From assembly GCA_031430435.1 (NCBI GenBank), contig JANPBM010000080.1:1-64000 (forward strand): DNA of 64,000 nt, read 5' to 3'. How positions within the stretch are numbered: the stretch's first letter is position 1; every line of letters starts with the position of its first letter. Below are positions 47,901 through 56,083 of the stretch, in pieces. The notes under the pieces are model-generated. The model saw only the letters and a list, made by a program, of their open reading frames with translations, was not told the origin of the DNA and searched no databases. A program made the position numbers and the translations under genes. Source of the stretch: JANNVK01 sp031430435. GTDB lineage: Bacteria > Acidobacteriota > Blastocatellia > Pyrinomonadales > Pyrinomonadaceae.

Positions 47901-49371
47901 CGTTGTCAACCATAAACGGCTTGAACATCTCAAATGCGTGCTTGGTTTCTTCGGTTGTGCGTTCAAAATTCTCGACCGATTTTTTAACATCATTGACAAT
48001 ATCGCCGATGCGTCCGCCGCCCCAACGCGGAGTCGCTTTATCGAGCCATCCGGTCGCTTTTTTCGCCAAATTATTCAACATCGGAGCGGAAAAAGTTTCA
48101 TACGATTTTTGCGTTACGGTCGTCGTTTCAATCATTCCCGAAATGCGATTGACGAGTTTATTACCCGTCTCTTTTTCCTTGAAATGTTGGCGTTTATACA
48201 ATCCAACCAGTCCGACAATCCGTTTCATATCATTCGGATTTACGTCGCCCGAACACGCTTGGAAAACGAGCGGCGGTTTATCGTCAATCAACGCATTCAT
48301 CGCCGCACCGAGCATCGCCCCCGCGACCATATCCACGGGAATTATGTCCAAAACGAGCTTTTCGTTGACGGGAATGACTGGTTGACCACGCAACGCAATC
48401 AGGATGAGCGGAGCAGTCGTGGTAAAGCCTTCGTTCCAACCGGGGAAAGGATAATTGACCGAAGATTCGACGATACTTGGACGCACCAAAATTTTAACAA
48501 TATCATCCTGTTTGGCGACAATTTGTTCGGCTAAACTCTTGGAATAAGTATAGATATTCGTCCAGCCCCAATAATCGGCACGAGCATTTCCAAGTTCGGT
48601 CGTCCGTTCCCGAATCCACATTTTACGTTCGCGGAACATCGCCGATTTTATCTCCGATTCATCGTCGGGATCGCGTCCTTCGTCAATAAATCTTTGTCGG
48701 GCAAGTTCTCGAAACTTTGCGGTTTGCGTGGCATCTTCGGCTTCTTGGCGAGCTTGTTCGCTCAATCTCGCACAATCTTTTACTTCTTGGTCAACGTCAA
48801 AAGTCGTCCCCGTAAGTTCTTCTTTTTTAGGGAAATAGCCGATAACAGGCTCATTTTCCCAAATCGAACCGCTTCGTTTTCCCGCCACAAAGCAGGTCGA
48901 AACGTGAACGAGTGTCGGGCGTTTCATCAATCGTGCCAGATTCAAAACATTATTCGTGCCGACAACATTTGTCCGCAAAGCAGATTCCAACGGCGGATTA
49001 AACGTAACATTTCCCGCCGAATTGATAATAATGTCGCAATCAGACATAATTTCGCGGGCTTCCGCTTCGTCCATTCCCAAGAATTCAGACGAAACATCGC
49101 CGTTGACAGGCACGAGTTTTTCGCGGATAAATTCCTCAAACTTATCGCCGTATTTCTCTCGCAACGGGTCAAAAGTCGGCGAAGTTACGACGCTGTTCCA
49201 AAAACGGTTGAGCGATTCGTTTTTATCCCTCGCCCGCACGGTCGCGTAAACCTTGCCGATATTCGGAAAATTGTGCAGTAACATTGAAAGCGTTACCTTG
49301 CCCACAAAACCCGTGCCGCCGATGAAGAATATCTTCTTGTTATTAAAAATTTCTGTTGGTGATAATTTCAT
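44962..49371 (-). CDS. ElbD-like multidomain protein: acyl reductase, acyl-CoA/ACP ligase, ACP and acyltransferase
   Basis: The 1469-residue protein has four parts. (1) Residues 10-420: fatty acyl reductase of the NAD_binding_4 type, GGTGFVGK at 18-25 and YTYSK near 275. (2) About 545-1090: AMP-binding ligase with IFTSGTTGTPKAVMLSHKN near 725, GYGLTESSP and DLGKIGDDG. (3) About 1110-1190: acyl carrier domain, FGFDSLMY with the phosphopantetheine Ser near 1155. (4) About 1225-1440: PlsC-type acyltransferase with NHESHLD near 1264 and FPEGTRS near 1342. The same domain set defines ElbD of Myxococcus xanthus, which makes bacterial ether lipids. The natural substrate is inferred only. Confidence 0.88.
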   Translation of the reverse strand: MKLSPTEIFNNKKIFFIGGTGFVGKVTLSMLLHNFPNIGKVYATVRARDKNESLNRFWNSVVTSPTFDPLREKYGDKFEEFIREKLVPVNGDVSSEFLGMDEAEAREIMSDCDIIINSAGNVTFNPPLESALRTNVVGTNNVLNLARLMKRPTLVHVSTCFVAGKRSGSIWENEPVIGYFPKKEELTGTTFDVDQEVKDCARLSEQARQEAEDATQTAKFRELARQRFIDEGRDPDDESEIKSAMFRERKMWIRERTTELGNARADYWGWTNIYTYSKSLAEQIVAKQDDIVKILVRPSIVESSVNYPFPGWNEGFTTTAPLILIALRGQPVIPVNEKLVLDIIPVDMVAGAMLGAAMNALIDDKPPLVFQACSGDVNPNDMKRIVGLVGLYKRQHFKEKETGNKLVNRISGMIETTTVTQKSYETFSAPMLNNLAKKATGWLDKATPRWGGGRIGDIVNDVKKSVENFERTTEETKHAFEMFKPFMVDNEYHYRADNTRALMNLVKSSEKHLLPWSPEKLDWYDYWLNVHFPGMRKWVLPTLEEELDNVIEKRVHTYKDLVDMFETAVKRFPTRVSMRIERHGKKEQYTYEDAKELAYRVAGFLVKCGIEPHQKVILFSNNMPEWGLSYFGILKAGATVIPIDPSSNAEDVAKFAEAGEASAILISPRLYDENPKLKELTNVPIYVFDEVFEMPSEIEEAKRLAKLPAKISSNTIASLIFTSGTTGTPKAVMLSHKNFVNMVSMLSSVLEMSISDGVLSVLPLHHTFEFSAGFLTPFTNGTQITYLDELNGDELAKALENGLVTGMVGVPALWEMLHRRIKTGFRDKGDWFADLADNIIDFNSWLRDHTPFNLGPIVFFPIHEKFGGRMRYLISGGSALSERVQKDLHGLGFTILEGYGLTESSPVLTFTRPQNKLNKGSVGKNLPGVEVKIEDADENGVGEILARGQNVMVGYFNNEEATRSVLHDRWLRTGDLGKIGDDGNLTIVGRSKDIIIDSNGKNIYPDEVEELYGKSKLIKELSVVGLLDENGGEKIACLVVADYEFDITLARSEVNRQIETHFREVSQGLAFFKRIKVLHLTPFELPRTATRKVKRREVIEELQRLEAKTKGENKFQSDKKAVGNVGWLCDIVATVANRPRAEVSPDSRFSDFGFDSLMYVELASAIEDAGGKLLSPDTLNEVQDMRELLAVVERVDKTKRIEAPEIEAKSNVADEIYVPGILKRIGNVAIDFVGEALYNQVLTTTIEGQGNVPPHVNFIVAPNHESHLDTGLVRKALGKDVAERTVAVAAADYWFDTKYKRAYMENFTNLVPIDRTGNLRQSLRFVREYLDGGYNALIFPEGTRSTTGEITEFKPVIGYLALTCKIGILPIYVHGTFEAFPKGMTIPAKDSFGAEIGAKVGRYLEYDELAKMTDGISKNEAYRLIAARVQHEVENMRDGKSEKFDVNALRKKWKAERRKTRKQEVVIDE

Positions 49372-49380
49372 TTGATAAAA

Positions 49381-49821
49381 CTAACAATGGTAATATTTTG
49401 CTACTCTTTCATCATTCAAAGGCGGACAAAAATTAAGCAAATAATTTACAAAATCTCTAAATAATTTGTTTGGAGAACTTACGGACAAATTTATTTCAAA
49501 ACAGTCTATTGGAGATTTAACTTTCAAAAAATACATGGCATTTACGCTCATCTCTGTTTCCTTTTCCCTTTCGGCAACTGGGTTTGAAATATATTCTTGT
49601 ATGGCTTCCTTAATTTGTAACCAAGAACTTTGCTCTATTGAAATATATTTGAACTTCTTTTGCTCTGTTAAAAGTCCTTCGCAATGCAAATGAAACGCTC
49701 CAAATTCATCATTTCCGAAATACTGAATTCGCAAAGTAGGCGAATAGTCGAGCGTCATTTGAATTTCTACAAACCAATCAGGGTTTTGAAATATCTGTTT
49801 TAAAGTTTCTTTCTCAACCAT
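49381..49821 (-). CDS. Hypothetical protein
   Basis: The 146-residue soluble protein mixes beta strands (PTLRIQYFGNDEFGAFHLHCEG) and helices and has three Cys. I recognise no family. It ends 9 bp before the ElbD-like start on the same strand and may belong to that operon. Confidence 0.6.
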   Translation of the reverse strand: MVEKETLKQIFQNPDWFVEIQMTLDYSPTLRIQYFGNDEFGAFHLHCEGLLTEQKKFKYISIEQSSWLQIKEAIQEYISNPVAEREKETEMSVNAMYFLKVKSPIDCFEINLSVSSPNKLFRDFVNYLLNFCPPLNDERVAKYYHC

Positions 49822-49865
49822 AAATCTTCAAGTCTTAGCCGTTGAAAACAGCGAAATATTTGTAG

Positions 49866-49885
49866 CCCACAATGCAAATTGTGGG
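49866..49885. repeat. Short REP-like hairpin
   Basis: CCCACAAT and ATTGTGGG form a perfect 8-bp stem around a GCAA tetraloop in an intergenic gap. It resembles the single hairpins at 53745-53915. Confidence 0.55.
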
Positions 49886-49930
49886 GGACGAATGCGAAAG
49901 CGTTTTAGTTATCGAAGATAACGGCATAGA

Positions 49931-50545
49931 TTACTTCTTCACCTCATCAAAAGTCATTGCCCACAAAATGCCCAAGATGCGTTCCAAATCTTCTCGAATA
50001 TCAAACGAAACTGTTTCAATAAGTGCTTGGTTATTTTCGAGCATTAAAAATTGCCAAACATTTCCCGTTGTAACCGTTCCGTAAACTCTCTCGATCGGGT
50101 GTCCTTCGCGTTCGTTAAAAATTCGGGCTGCGATCATTTCGGCGATACATTGAACGTAGCCTTTTTCAAAATCTTGTCGTTTTGCTTCGACGGCAATCAC
50201 AACCGGCGATTTCAAATAGCCTTGATAAGCCGAACGCGAAACTAAAAAATCGCAAGCACCCGTTAACTTGAGTTTTTTGTCAACATTAAATTCCACGCCT
50301 GAAAAGATGCTGATTTGTTCCTTAGCTTGTTTGCGTAACTCTAAGAAAACAGGTGCGATAATGAATTCGGAACGTGCTTTTTCAGTATTTTGCAAAAGAG
50401 CAAATTCAACTGATTGAGCGAGAGTTTCAATCAACAAATCGCTTGCTTTTCGTTTCGGGAATTTAGAAAACAAATGCTCTTGAAAACTCGGATTTATTCC
50501 AAAAGTTTGATTCAATTCTTTTAACGTAAATTTAGAATACGACAT
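49931..50545 (-). CDS. PD-(D/E)XK nuclease-like protein, copy 2
   Basis: The 204-residue protein has LTGACDFLVSR (Asp99), VVIAVEAKRQD (Glu120, Lys122) and a conserved Gln132 in a following helix, the D...ExK...Q layout of the PD-(D/E)XK superfamily. The paralogue immediately upstream is similar over its whole length. Whether either is an active nuclease is not known. The intergenic gap to the paralogue is 3 bp. Confidence 0.72.
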   Translation of the reverse strand: MSYSKFTLKELNQTFGINPSFQEHLFSKFPKRKASDLLIETLAQSVEFALLQNTEKARSEFIIAPVFLELRKQAKEQISIFSGVEFNVDKKLKLTGACDFLVSRSAYQGYLKSPVVIAVEAKRQDFEKGYVQCIAEMIAARIFNEREGHPIERVYGTVTTGNVWQFLMLENNQALIETVSFDIREDLERILGILWAMTFDEVKK

Positions 50546-50548
50546 AAA

Positions 50549-51166
50549 TTAACTCCTTTTCACTTCATCAAAAGTCATCGCCCAAAGTATTCCAAGTATG
50601 CGTTCCAAATCTTCACGAATATCAAACGAAACTGTTTCGATAAGTGCTTTGTCGCCTTCGAGCTTCAAAAAACGCCAAACATCTCCTGTTGTTACAGTTC
50701 CATAAACTCTTTCGGTCGGGTTGCCTTCGCGTTCGTTAAAAATTCTGACGGCAATCATTTCAGCAATACATTGAGCATAACCTTTTTCAAAATCTTGACG
50801 TTTGGCTTCAACGGCGACAATTATCGGAGCAGACAAAAGCATTTGATATGCCGACCGTGAAATTAAAAAATCGCACGTTCCGGTTAGTCTCAGTTTCTTA
50901 TCAACATTGAATTCGATGCCTGAAAACACGCTGATTTTTTTTTCCGCTTGGGTTCGTAATTCAACAAAGACAGGCGAAATTATCAATTCTGAACGTGCTT
51001 TTTCCGTATCTTGTTGGAGTGCCAATTCAACCCCGAGAGAAAGACCGGTTTTCAGCCAGTCGCTTGCATTTCTTGGGGTAATTTTCGTGAATAGATTTTC
51101 TTGAAATGTAGCCTCAAGGTTAAAATCCTTTTGCAAATCTTTCAAAGTTAATTTTGAATACGACAT
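50549..51166 (-). CDS. PD-(D/E)XK nuclease-like protein, copy 1
   Basis: The 205-residue protein shares almost every block with its neighbour: MSYSKLTLKDL, LTGTCDFLISRSAYQ, IVAVEAKRQDFEKGYAQCIAEMIA and VYGTVTTGDVWRFL (outline). Catalytic-type residues D, E and K are all kept. It has GGAGG upstream of the ATG. The two arose by tandem duplication; retention of both sets of motifs suggests selection. Confidence 0.72.
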   Translation of the reverse strand: MSYSKLTLKDLQKDFNLEATFQENLFTKITPRNASDWLKTGLSLGVELALQQDTEKARSELIISPVFVELRTQAEKKISVFSGIEFNVDKKLRLTGTCDFLISRSAYQMLLSAPIIVAVEAKRQDFEKGYAQCIAEMIAVRIFNEREGNPTERVYGTVTTGDVWRFLKLEGDKALIETVSFDIREDLERILGILWAMTFDEVKRS

Positions 51167-51197
51167 CTTTCAAACCTCCATTTGTTATATTCTACGC

Positions 51198-52799
51198 CTA
51201 ATCCGTTACCGAACACAGCCCGATCACAGGCTGATGAAGCATTGTAATCTCAGCATTTCTGCCCATATAACTTCTCGCCATCGCAATCGCTTCGGTCAGA
51301 TTGTCCGCCCGTTCCCAACCTAACATGGCGGGAACGTGAGAGTTTTCGGCTCCGGCGGCGATTACTTTTCCGCAATGTTGTCTGCCGTTTTCGCCCCAAT
51401 ACCACATAAAAAACGGATGTGCTCCGTGATAGGCGTTGCCGCGTCGATACATTTCAACGTAGCTTGGATTTGATGCAAATTCTCGTTCGTATTTTTCGCG
51501 GAGATAAAATGCGTCGCGTGATTCGGGCAACAGGCGATGGAAAAATTCGATGTAGCTTGGATGAAAGTTATGGTCGAATTCGTCCATACACGGATGAGTC
51601 AGAATCATCACGCCGCCTTTTCGCAAAAGCGGTTTGTTACGATACATATTAAAGTGATAACCCATCGCCATAACTTGCACGAGCAAAGGGTTTAGCGTGG
51701 AATAGACGTTATACGGCGAAATATCGGGAATGCCCGTAATCAAAATATCGCACTGACCTTTGACCGGAATTTCGTATTGCTGATAATTTTTTTCGAGAAT
51801 TTTATCGTGAACAAGCTCCGTTTCGCCTGCGTAACACGCAATCATTTCGTATTGAGCCGGAATCGCGTGAAGCATTTTTCGTCTCGCACCACGCGGCATT
51901 TTTGAAAATGTCCGCCGCATTGCTTCCCATTTCATTCGGTCGGCAAAGGTAAATTCGTCTTCGTTTTTGGTCAAAATATCGTAGCCGTCGCTAAACATTT
52001 TGTTATTCAACGCCGTTTCGATATGAAAGACGTTGCAATGCTCGTCAACCAATTTTCCTAATCGCGTAACTTTATGATTCAACTCCGACGCGGGCGGATC
52101 CATATACGAATGCGAATCGCGGATTGTTTGGGGTTCGTGATGAGCTCGCAACGATTCATAATCGCACAACCCAACTGCAACCGATTTATGTCCGCCGTCC
52201 ATCGGCACGAGATTGATGTTCAAATAAATCAAAATGTCCGATTCAGCGGCACGTCGGTTGATTCGCAGAGGTTCGTTATGTCTTGTGTAACCGAGAGTTA
52301 CGAGATTATCGTCATCTTCGGCATCGTGATTGTAATAGCGTTCGGGATAAAAAGCGTTGTGGATTTTCGAGCCGACCATTCGCTTCATTTCCCACTCCGT
52401 CATTTTGCGGTGCAGGGAATTGGCGATGATCAAATGAATGTCATCAACGCCGTTTGCGTAGCACAAATCAAGCACGACTTCGAGCATCGTCTGACGCAAA
52501 TCGGGCGTAGCCATCGGCGGCAGCGGTAGCGAAATATCGTCCATCGCAATCGTGATTTTCATTCCCGGTTCGAGTTGTGCGTAAAGCGGTTTTGCATCGA
52601 GCGGATGATTTATCGCGTAACGAATCGCGGCTTCACGGTTCGGCAAACCTTGAATCGGCGGATTCGGATAAATTACCCGCGTGCCGATGGGAATGTCTTC
52701 CAAAATAAAATCCTCGCCAAACGGCATAATTCGCGGTGCCGAGTCTTTGTCTATATACACGACCGATTCGTGTGTTTTGCGTCTAAGTTGTAGTGCCAT
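51198..52799 (-). CDS. LarA-like protein (DUF2088, nickel-racemase family)
   Basis: The 533-residue protein follows the lactate-racemase LarA pattern: ITIAMDDISLPLPP in place of DDxTRP, DIHLIIANSLHRKMTEWEMKRM in outline, ILIYLNINLVPMDGGHKSVAVGL, and a C-terminal ILITGIPDISPYNVY and VAPA-like region. LarA uses a tethered nickel-pincer cofactor made by LarB, LarC and LarE, none of which is in the window. DISL and the lack of the exact Arg-Pro make the substrate and cofactor use uncertain. Cytosolic. Confidence 0.75.
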   Translation of the reverse strand: MALQLRRKTHESVVYIDKDSAPRIMPFGEDFILEDIPIGTRVIYPNPPIQGLPNREAAIRYAINHPLDAKPLYAQLEPGMKITIAMDDISLPLPPMATPDLRQTMLEVVLDLCYANGVDDIHLIIANSLHRKMTEWEMKRMVGSKIHNAFYPERYYNHDAEDDDNLVTLGYTRHNEPLRINRRAAESDILIYLNINLVPMDGGHKSVAVGLCDYESLRAHHEPQTIRDSHSYMDPPASELNHKVTRLGKLVDEHCNVFHIETALNNKMFSDGYDILTKNEDEFTFADRMKWEAMRRTFSKMPRGARRKMLHAIPAQYEMIACYAGETELVHDKILEKNYQQYEIPVKGQCDILITGIPDISPYNVYSTLNPLLVQVMAMGYHFNMYRNKPLLRKGGVMILTHPCMDEFDHNFHPSYIEFFHRLLPESRDAFYLREKYEREFASNPSYVEMYRRGNAYHGAHPFFMWYWGENGRQHCGKVIAAGAENSHVPAMLGWERADNLTEAIAMARSYMGRNAEITMLHQPVIGLCSVTD

Positions 52800-52817
52800 A
52801 AATAGTGTGTAAAATCT

Positions 52818-53723
52818 TTATTTTTTTACAGTTATAATTCTAAACCGCCAAGTATAACGATAACCTTTCTTAAAGTCTTCCTTGCCTTGAAGCGGTGTAA
52901 CTCTTGGTGCAGCTGCTTTATAATTGTAATTTCCGTCAACAAGTTGAATCGTTTTGCTGGCTTTTGATGGAATTGTATAAGCCGTCATTTTGCTTTGCCC
53001 AATGTCAATGTAAAGCGTTCTGTCTGTATCATTAAAAATCTCAACTTCGGGCGGACGATTTCCGCCAACGTATGTTGCTGTGAATGGTGAATCTTCTTTT
53101 TTTGGAGTAGTTTCTTCTAAAAAGGCATCGACCTCGTCCCATAATTTTTTCGATTCTTCTTTTGATAAAGGAGCTTTTGAAGCTGATTCATTTGACTTTG
53201 CACGAATCGCAATAAATTTATCAACTAAATTTCTGACGGTATCTCTAAGCGTATTCTTTTCAATTGAATTTGGCAGTATTCTGGCTTTTCTATTCCAAAT
53301 ACTTTCAATTTTAGAAATAGTTTGCTTTCTTTCCAATAGAAATTTTTCGTTAAATGAGACTTCAATCACAAAAGAGGTCAGACTTGTTCCGGAATACTCA
53401 GATTTTGCAGTTATGTATAAGTATGTGCTTTGAGAATTTTTATCAATTACAAATCCTGCGTTTCTCAATTTAGTTTCAATATCCGCTTTTATTTGTTTTT
53501 CAGCAGTCTCGTTAAATAAAGGTGCATCTTTGAAAGAGACAGACACGGAAATTGATTTTAGACTTGCATAAATATCTTTGTTGGGAGTCAGGAAAAGTAA
53601 TTCTGACTCGATCAAAGAATCTTCATCAAATACATAATCTTCTTCTGATTGGGCAATCACAGATAATGAAAGTCCAAACATCAAACAAAAAAATAAAATT
53701 GTAGAAGCTAGTTTCTTATTCAT
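52818..53723 (-). CDS. Secreted hypothetical protein
   Basis: The 301-residue product has a signal peptide (ending SVIAQ near residue 25), an alpha/beta region (about 45-160) with VSVSFKDAPLF, and a C-terminal beta domain with VEIFNDTDRTLYIDIGQSKMTAY and YRYTWRFRI, in outline. The last part resembles peptide-bond-rich secreted domains but matches no family I know. It lies next to a hairpin cluster. Confidence 0.68.
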   Translation of the reverse strand: MNKKLASTILFFCLMFGLSLSVIAQSEEDYVFDEDSLIESELLFLTPNKDIYASLKSISVSVSFKDAPLFNETAEKQIKADIETKLRNAGFVIDKNSQSTYLYITAKSEYSGTSLTSFVIEVSFNEKFLLERKQTISKIESIWNRKARILPNSIEKNTLRDTVRNLVDKFIAIRAKSNESASKAPLSKEESKKLWDEVDAFLEETTPKKEDSPFTATYVGGNRPPEVEIFNDTDRTLYIDIGQSKMTAYTIPSKASKTIQLVDGNYNYKAAAPRVTPLQGKEDFKKGYRYTWRFRIITVKK

Positions 53724-53744
53724 AGTTATACCTCAAATCTAAAA

Positions 53745-53932
53745 GCTATCGAAAGATAGCGTCAGCATAAAGCCTAGCTCGTGAGAGCTGGGAACGAATT
53801 TCCACAAACGCCAAAGCCCGTGATAACGGGCGACAGCCGAATAATTTAACGGCTGTCGCTATCTTTCGATAGCTTTAATTTTTCTTTCAACCTTACCTAG
53901 CGTTATCACGCTAGGCTTTACGCTGTCGCCAA
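53745..53932. repeat. Cluster of six REP-like hairpins beside a RAYT-type transposase
   Basis: Hairpins at 53745-53760 (GCTATC/GATAGC), 53773-53792 (CCTAGCTC/GAGCTGGG), 53816-53831 (GCCCG/CGGGC), 53831-53858 (CGACAGCCG/CGGCTGTCG), 53858-53873 (GCTATC/GATAGC again) and 53896-53915 (CCTAGCGT/ACGCTAGG). The outer parts are themselves inverted: GCATAAAGCCTAGC near 53765 mirrors GCTAGGCTTTACGC at 53911. This is the layout of a BIME-like REP cluster. Confidence 0.8.
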
Positions 53933-53975
53933 TTTCATTGGCTGATTGCGGAAACGGATTGTTTTATATTTCAAA

Positions 53976-54431
53976 TCATTTCCACAAATATTTCTCTTCA
54001 AATTCAATCTCGTTGGCAATCAATAATTTGATAAATTCATCTCGAAACGTGCCGTGTTTTCGGTGATGTTCTTCTTGATTGGCAATATAATCTTTTACTT
54101 TTTCAATTTGCGAACTGCTCACCGTAAATGCTCCGTAACCGTTTTGCCACGAAAAATCTTTCGTTTCGGGGAAAACATTGTGCATCCAACCCGACGAATT
54201 TGCTTTCAAATCCCGCAACACATCAGAAACACTTTTATCAGGTCGCAATTTTGCCAAAACGTGAACGTGATCTTCCGGTCCGTTTATCGCCAACGAAATT
54301 CCGCCGAGTTTGCGAATCGTTCCGCCGATATATTCATACAATCTCGATTTCAACGGCTCAGTAATTATCGGTTCACGATTTTTGGTCGAGAAAACAATGT
54401 GGTAAATCAAATTTGTATATGATTGTGCCAT
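53976..54431 (-). CDS. IS200-type HUH transposase, probably a RAYT
   Basis: The 151-residue protein has YHIVFSTKNREPII, the HUH motif in DHVHVLAKL, and the nucleophile Tyr in EKVKDYIANQEEHHRK, as in Y1 transposases of the IS200/IS605 group. REP-associated tyrosine transposases (RAYT) share this plan and typically sit beside REP hairpins, as here. They cut and rejoin single-stranded REP DNA. No tnpB is adjacent. A palindrome (AAGTAAG / CTTACTT) lies just upstream at 54448-54467. Confidence 0.88.
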   Translation of the reverse strand: MAQSYTNLIYHIVFSTKNREPIITEPLKSRLYEYIGGTIRKLGGISLAINGPEDHVHVLAKLRPDKSVSDVLRDLKANSSGWMHNVFPETKDFSWQNGYGAFTVSSSQIEKVKDYIANQEEHHRKHGTFRDEFIKLLIANEIEFEEKYLWK

Positions 54432-54447
54432 TTATTAATTTGCTGGT

Positions 54448-54467
54448 AAGTAAGCACTCACTTACTT
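54448..54467. repeat. Palindrome upstream of the transposase
   Basis: AAGTAAG (54448-54454) and CTTACTT (54461-54467) flank a 6-nt loop, directly upstream of the transposase start. It may be part of an element end or an operator. Confidence 0.45.
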
Positions 54468-54520
54468 TTACAGTCAAGCCTATTCTATTAACTTAAACCT
54501 TTATCGCGTAAATGGCAAAT

Positions 54521-55195
54521 CTACTTTAATTTGAGAATTGCCCAATTATGCTGTAATGCGACTTGTTTCAAACGGAAATCGGGGTTGATGGCGGCAGGAT
54601 GACCAACGATCGAGAGCATCGGAAGGTCTGAAATGCTGTCTGTGTAAGCGTATGAATCTGAAAGACTTATGTTGTTTTTCTCGGCGTATTCACGAATCCA
54701 CGCGGCTTTAGTGGCAGAAGCCATGACGGGCGGAAGGACGCGTCCGGTAGCGTAGCCGTTGACGAATTCCAAGCGGTTGGCAACATAGTCATCGATGCCC
54801 AGATAATCCATCAGTTTTTCGATTGAAAAATCTAACGCACCTGTCAAAACAACTTGTTTATGTCCGTTTTTCTTTGATTGTTTGATTAAATCGAACGTGC
54901 CTTCGTAAATCGCGGGTTTGAGCGTTTTTTCAAACAATTCATCGGCAAAAAAACGCAGACGATCTTGTGATTCGCCTTTGTAACTTTTGAAAAAAACTTC
55001 GTTAAAGACGTTGCGGCTGTAAATGTCCGTAACCGCAAAAAAAGGCAGTTTCGCCAGCGTTAAGGCACTTTTTTTGAGTGTCGGAATAAGTCCGCCTTGC
55101 CGTTGAGCATAGAATCCGAGTGTATGCACGAGATTTGTGCTGACCAAAGTTCCTTCTAAATCGTAAAAAGCCGCCGCGTTTTGTCTTTCTTTCAT
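54521..55195 (-). CDS. HAD-IB family phosphatase-like protein
   Basis: From the ATG at 55195 the protein has 224 residues: FYDLEGTLVST holds motif I with nucleophile Asp12 but Glu14 in place of the usual second Asp, KQVVLTGALDFS is motif II (Thr), and YAYTDSISDLPML is motif IV. HAD-IB enzymes are SerB-like phosphatases; the DLEGT variant occurs in a subgroup of bacterial members and may alter activity. It is divergent from the TatT-like lipoprotein gene. Confidence 0.85.
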   Translation of the reverse strand: MKERQNAAAFYDLEGTLVSTNLVHTLGFYAQRQGGLIPTLKKSALTLAKLPFFAVTDIYSRNVFNEVFFKSYKGESQDRLRFFADELFEKTLKPAIYEGTFDLIKQSKKNGHKQVVLTGALDFSIEKLMDYLGIDDYVANRLEFVNGYATGRVLPPVMASATKAAWIREYAEKNNISLSDSYAYTDSISDLPMLSIVGHPAAINPDFRLKQVALQHNWAILKLK

Positions 55196-55267
55196 TGTTT
55201 GAAAATGCTGTTTGCTGTAAATTATCGTAAGCAACAAAATATAACAAATTTTCGGGATAAATTCACA

Positions 55268-56047
55268 ATGAAACAATTAAAAATTATCGGTTTTTTACTT
55301 TTCGCGGTTGTTTTCGCTTCGTCTTGTGCTTCGGAAACTGATGCAACAGAAGCAGTTAAGCCGAAAGAAACTGTTCCGGCGGCAGAATTGATTAAGCAAT
55401 CGGAAGCGCTATTTTTACAACGAAAAGATGTCAATAAATTGCGTGAAGCGGTTAAAACCATCGTTCGCGCACGCGATTCCGACAAACGCGATTTTGAAGT
55501 CGAGTGGAAATTTGCGAAATATAATTATTTTTTGAGCAAACAAGTTACGGACGAAAAAGAAGCCGATAAATTTTTGAAAGAAGGTTACGCGGCGGCAATT
55601 ATCGCTTCACGGCTTGAGCCGAATAAACCCGACGGATATTTTTGGTATGCGGCTTGTTTGGGCGAACAATCTCGTCGAAGTCCGATCACCGTCGGTATCA
55701 AAGCGGTCGGCGAGATTCAAACCGGAATGAACAAAGTCATTCAAATCGATCCGAAATATCAAGGCGCAAGCGCTTTCGACGGACTCGCCCAAGTTGAATT
55801 GAAAACAACTTTGGTCGGCGGAAAGCCCGAAAAAGCCGTTGAACTTTTGGAAAAAGCCTTGGAGTACGACAAAGGAAACGGGTATATTTATCTTCATTTG
55901 GCGGAAGCGTATTTGGCGGTGAAAAAAGATGCCGAAGCAAAAAAACAACTCGATTTTGTGTTGAAAATGAAAATGATTCCGGAATTTGAAGTCGAACACG
56001 AAGAAATTCAAGCCGCCGCGAAAAAATTGTTGAACACAAAGTTTTAG
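55268..56047 (+). CDS. TatT-like TPR lipoprotein
   Basis: The 259-residue protein begins MKQLKIIGFLLFAVVFASSC (lipobox ASSC) and then has TPR-like repeats: EADKFLKEGYAAAIIASRLEPNKPDGYFWYAA, KAVGEIQTGMNKVIQIDPKYQGA, KAVELLEKALEYDKGNGYIYLHLAEAYLA (all in outline). The pattern fits the TRAP-transporter TatT (T-component) family, found in lipoproteins that bind small molecules in the periplasm. The other TRAP components are not present nearby. Confidence 0.82.
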   Translation: MKQLKIIGFLLFAVVFASSCASETDATEAVKPKETVPAAELIKQSEALFLQRKDVNKLREAVKTIVRARDSDKRDFEVEWKFAKYNYFLSKQVTDEKEADKFLKEGYAAAIIASRLEPNKPDGYFWYAACLGEQSRRSPITVGIKAVGEIQTGMNKVIQIDPKYQGASAFDGLAQVELKTTLVGGKPEKAVELLEKALEYDKGNGYIYLHLAEAYLAVKKDAEAKKQLDFVLKMKMIPEFEVEHEEIQAAAKKLLNTKF

Positions 56048-56083
56048 GAAAATAAATCACTCGGCAAATGAATCAATAAAAAT

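Noticed and set aside
53776..53975. tRNA-like or riboswitch structure
   Set aside because: The hairpins are short, repeated and next to a RAYT-type transposase, so a REP cluster explains them better.
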